Notes under the pieces: generated by a model | What the model was told of the DNA's origin: nothing | Databases searched by the model: none | The model's input: the letters and a program-made list of their open reading frames with translations, nothing else | Program-made: the position numbers and the translations under genes | Shown here: piece by piece, positions 62,690-64,000 of the stretch | Layout: each line of letters starts with the position of its first letter | Position numbering within the stretch: the stretch's first letter is position 1 | Assembly (NCBI GenBank): GCA_034421515.1 | Contig: DAOUKH010000047.1 | Span: 23,939-87,938 of the forward strand | Length of the DNA: 64,000 bases | Direction of reading: 5' to 3' | Source: DAOUKH01 sp034421515 | GTDB lineage: Bacteria; Chloroflexota; Dehalococcoidia; SHYB01

Positions 62690-64000
62690 CTAGACGACCA
62701 TCTTGCGCTTACGGCTGCTCAGGTAGTCGACGAGGATGTACTGCCCCAAGCGGTCGGGCGTGGTGTAAAAGACGCGTCCGCGGTTGATGCGGGTGAGCTG
62801 CTCGATGAAGTCGATCAGATAGGAGTTGCGGTCGAGCATGAAGGTGTTGATGACGATGTCCTGCTGGGTGCAGCGGCGGGCCTCGGCGAGGGTGGCGCGG
62901 ATGGTGCGGGGGCTTGGAGGGTATTGGAGGTAAAGCTGGCCGCCCTCCATGTGGGCGGTGGGCTCGCCGTCGGAGATCATGATGATCTGCTTGGTGCCGC
63001 CCTTGATCTTGGAGAGGAGCTTCTGGGAGACGGCGAGACCGTGTTGGATGTTGGTGTAGGGGTCGAACTCGTCCCAGGAGAGGTAGGGGAGACGGTCGGC
63101 CTTGATTTCGCGGGCGTAGGTGGAGAAGCCGACGATGAAGAGCTTGTCGCGGGTGAACTTGCTGCGTATGAGGTTGTCGAGGGCGAGGGCGACCTTCTTG
63201 GCGGCCATGAAGTTGCCGCGCATTGCCATGGAGAGGCTGAGGTCGACCATGAGCACGGTCGCGGCCTGTGAGATCTGCTCGGTGCGGTAGACCTCGAAGT
63301 CCTCGGGACGGAGGCGGACGGGCGTGCCCGACGCGTCCCGCATGACGGCGTTCATGATGGTCCGCTGGAGGTGCGGGGTGAAGGTGTCGCCGAACTCGTA
63401 GGGCTTGGTGGCGTCGATGTACTCGACGCCGGGCCCATGGTGATCGATCTGGTGCGCGCCGGCGCGGTCCTTCTTGATGTAGGCGAAGATCTCCTGGAGC
63501 GCCCGCTGTCCGAGCTTCCGCATGCCCTTGGGGCTGAGCTCGAAGCCGCCGCCGACCTTGCGGATGTAGCCCTCGCGTTCGAGGCGGTCGGCGAGCTCGG
63601 TGAGCTGGTCGAGGGCTTGGCGCGCCTCGGGGCCGAGGGTCTCTTCGAGGAGGTCTCGGTCGATTTCGTCGGGCGCGCCCTGGCGGGTGCGGCGAATCTG
63701 CCGCTCGAGGTCGTCCATCTTCTGGAGCTGGCCCATCAGGTCGAGCGCGCCGGAGAGGTCGATCTCCTCGTCGCCGGTGAAGGAATACTCGCGGCTCATG
63801 GAGGCGAGCGGGTCCATGTAGTCCATGTTGGCCGCGAGGCGCTGCATCTCGGCGGCCATCTCCGGTGAGTCGCCGAAGGCCGATTCCATGAGGTCTTGCA
63901 ACTGCCGGCTCTGCTCGGAGGAGAGACTGTCGAGGAGGGAGCGGGTCTGGGCCATCTGGCGGCGGAGCCGGTCGAGGAGGTCGTCGAAGTCCTTGGGGGG
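62690..64000 (-). CDS. von Willebrand factor A domain protein, 5' end cut by window edge
   Basis: 437 codons visible; the frame is open to base 64000 (KDFDDLLDRLRRQMAQTRS), so an in-window ATG at 63955 is probably internal. An acidic helical N-terminal half is followed by a VWA domain with MIDAS DLSLSMAM and MISDGEPTAH, and a C-terminal KRKMVV. The family (like CoxE/YeaD-type VWA proteins) often works with MoxR AAA+ ATPases as metal-insertion or chaperone modules; no MoxR is visible here. Confidence 0.85.
   Translation of the reverse strand, partial: PPKDFDDLLDRLRRQMAQTRSLLDSLSSEQSRQLQDLMESAFGDSPEMAAEMQRLAANMDYMDPLASMSREYSFTGDEEIDLSGALDLMGQLQKMDDLERQIRRTRQGAPDEIDRDLLEETLGPEARQALDQLTELADRLEREGYIRKVGGGFELSPKGMRKLGQRALQEIFAYIKKDRAGAHQIDHHGPGVEYIDATKPYEFGDTFTPHLQRTIMNAVMRDASGTPVRLRPEDFEVYRTEQISQAATVLMVDLSLSMAMRGNFMAAKKVALALDNLIRSKFTRDKLFIVGFSTYAREIKADRLPYLSWDEFDPYTNIQHGLAVSQKLLSKIKGGTKQIIMISDGEPTAHMEGGQLYLQYPPSPRTIRATLAEARRCTQQDIVINTFMLDRNSYLIDFIEQLTRINRGRVFYTTPDRLGQYILVDYLSSRKRKMVV

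Overview
This GC-rich 64 kb window contains no rRNA or tRNA that I can see. It looks like a chromosomal contig from an environmental Chloroflexota bacterium, probably near the SAR202/Dehalococcoidia lineages. That placement is an inference from gene style: tandem expansion of amidohydrolase-2 and CaiB/BaiF CoA-transferase paralogues, a luciferase-like flavin oxidoreductase, peptide-type ABC binding lipoproteins with collagen-like Gly-Pro-Ala tracts, and an actinobacterial-style phosphoinositide/mannosyltransferase operon. No marker gene settles it. UGA is the normal stop for many genes here, so the standard code applies.

Layout. 0-8.4 kb (mostly minus strand): CDGSH iron-sulfur protein (cut by the edge), two-domain VOC protein, a three-domain DapA-like/MfnB-like/TusA-like fusion, a CPA2 antiporter with CBS domains, a beta-keto acid cleavage enzyme, an amidohydrolase and an SDR. 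8.5-20.7 kb (plus): nitronate monooxygenase, amidohydrolase, zinc alcohol dehydrogenase, flavin monooxygenase, and an ABC uptake operon whose binding protein and two permeases are separated by a double-hotdog protein and a two-domain CoA-transferase. 20.7-23.2 kb (minus): cysteine hydrolase and two NodB-type deacetylases, overlapping end to end. 23.3-32.9 kb (plus): acyl-CoA synthetase-like protein, three CoA-transferases, an isocitrate-lyase-family enzyme, an amidohydrolase and an MFS transporter, a likely catabolic block. 32.9-39.2 kb: LepA and the most interesting section. 39.3-52.6 kb: EthD-like protein, D-aminoacylase, a second ABC system, two amidohydrolases, hydrolase, crotonase, SDR and CoA-transferase. 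52.6-64 kb: housekeeping genes (RNase HI-MoaC fusion, RdgB, MoaA, methyltransferase, PIG-L deacetylase, PgsA/PimA/acyltransferase operon, TruB, RbfA, VWA protein).

The main discovery candidate lies at 34.9-38.3 kb. Three genes each carry one in-frame UGA exactly where the family has its catalytic cysteine. One is a dienelactone hydrolase-like protein (UGA at codon 123, followed by intact Asp and His of the triad). The other two are tandem peroxiredoxin-like lipoproteins (UGA in a Trp-UGA-Thr-Ile-Cys motif, i.e. UxxC). The two redoxin copies have diverged with many synonymous changes downstream of the UGA, so that part is still translated. Both carry a 7-bp hairpin with a GUG loop at the expected SECIS distance. 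I read these as three selenoproteins within 3.4 kb, including a Sec-nucleophile alpha/beta hydrolase, which I do not recall as a described selenoprotein family. No selenocysteine machinery (selA, selB, selC, selD) lies in the window.

Other points of note are the DapA-MfnB-TusA and RNase HI-MoaC fusions, CoA-transferase fusions with one degenerate half, ABC operons without an ATPase gene, and dispersed CT/GA-rich palindromic repeats, one of them an exact 36-bp match 53 kb apart.
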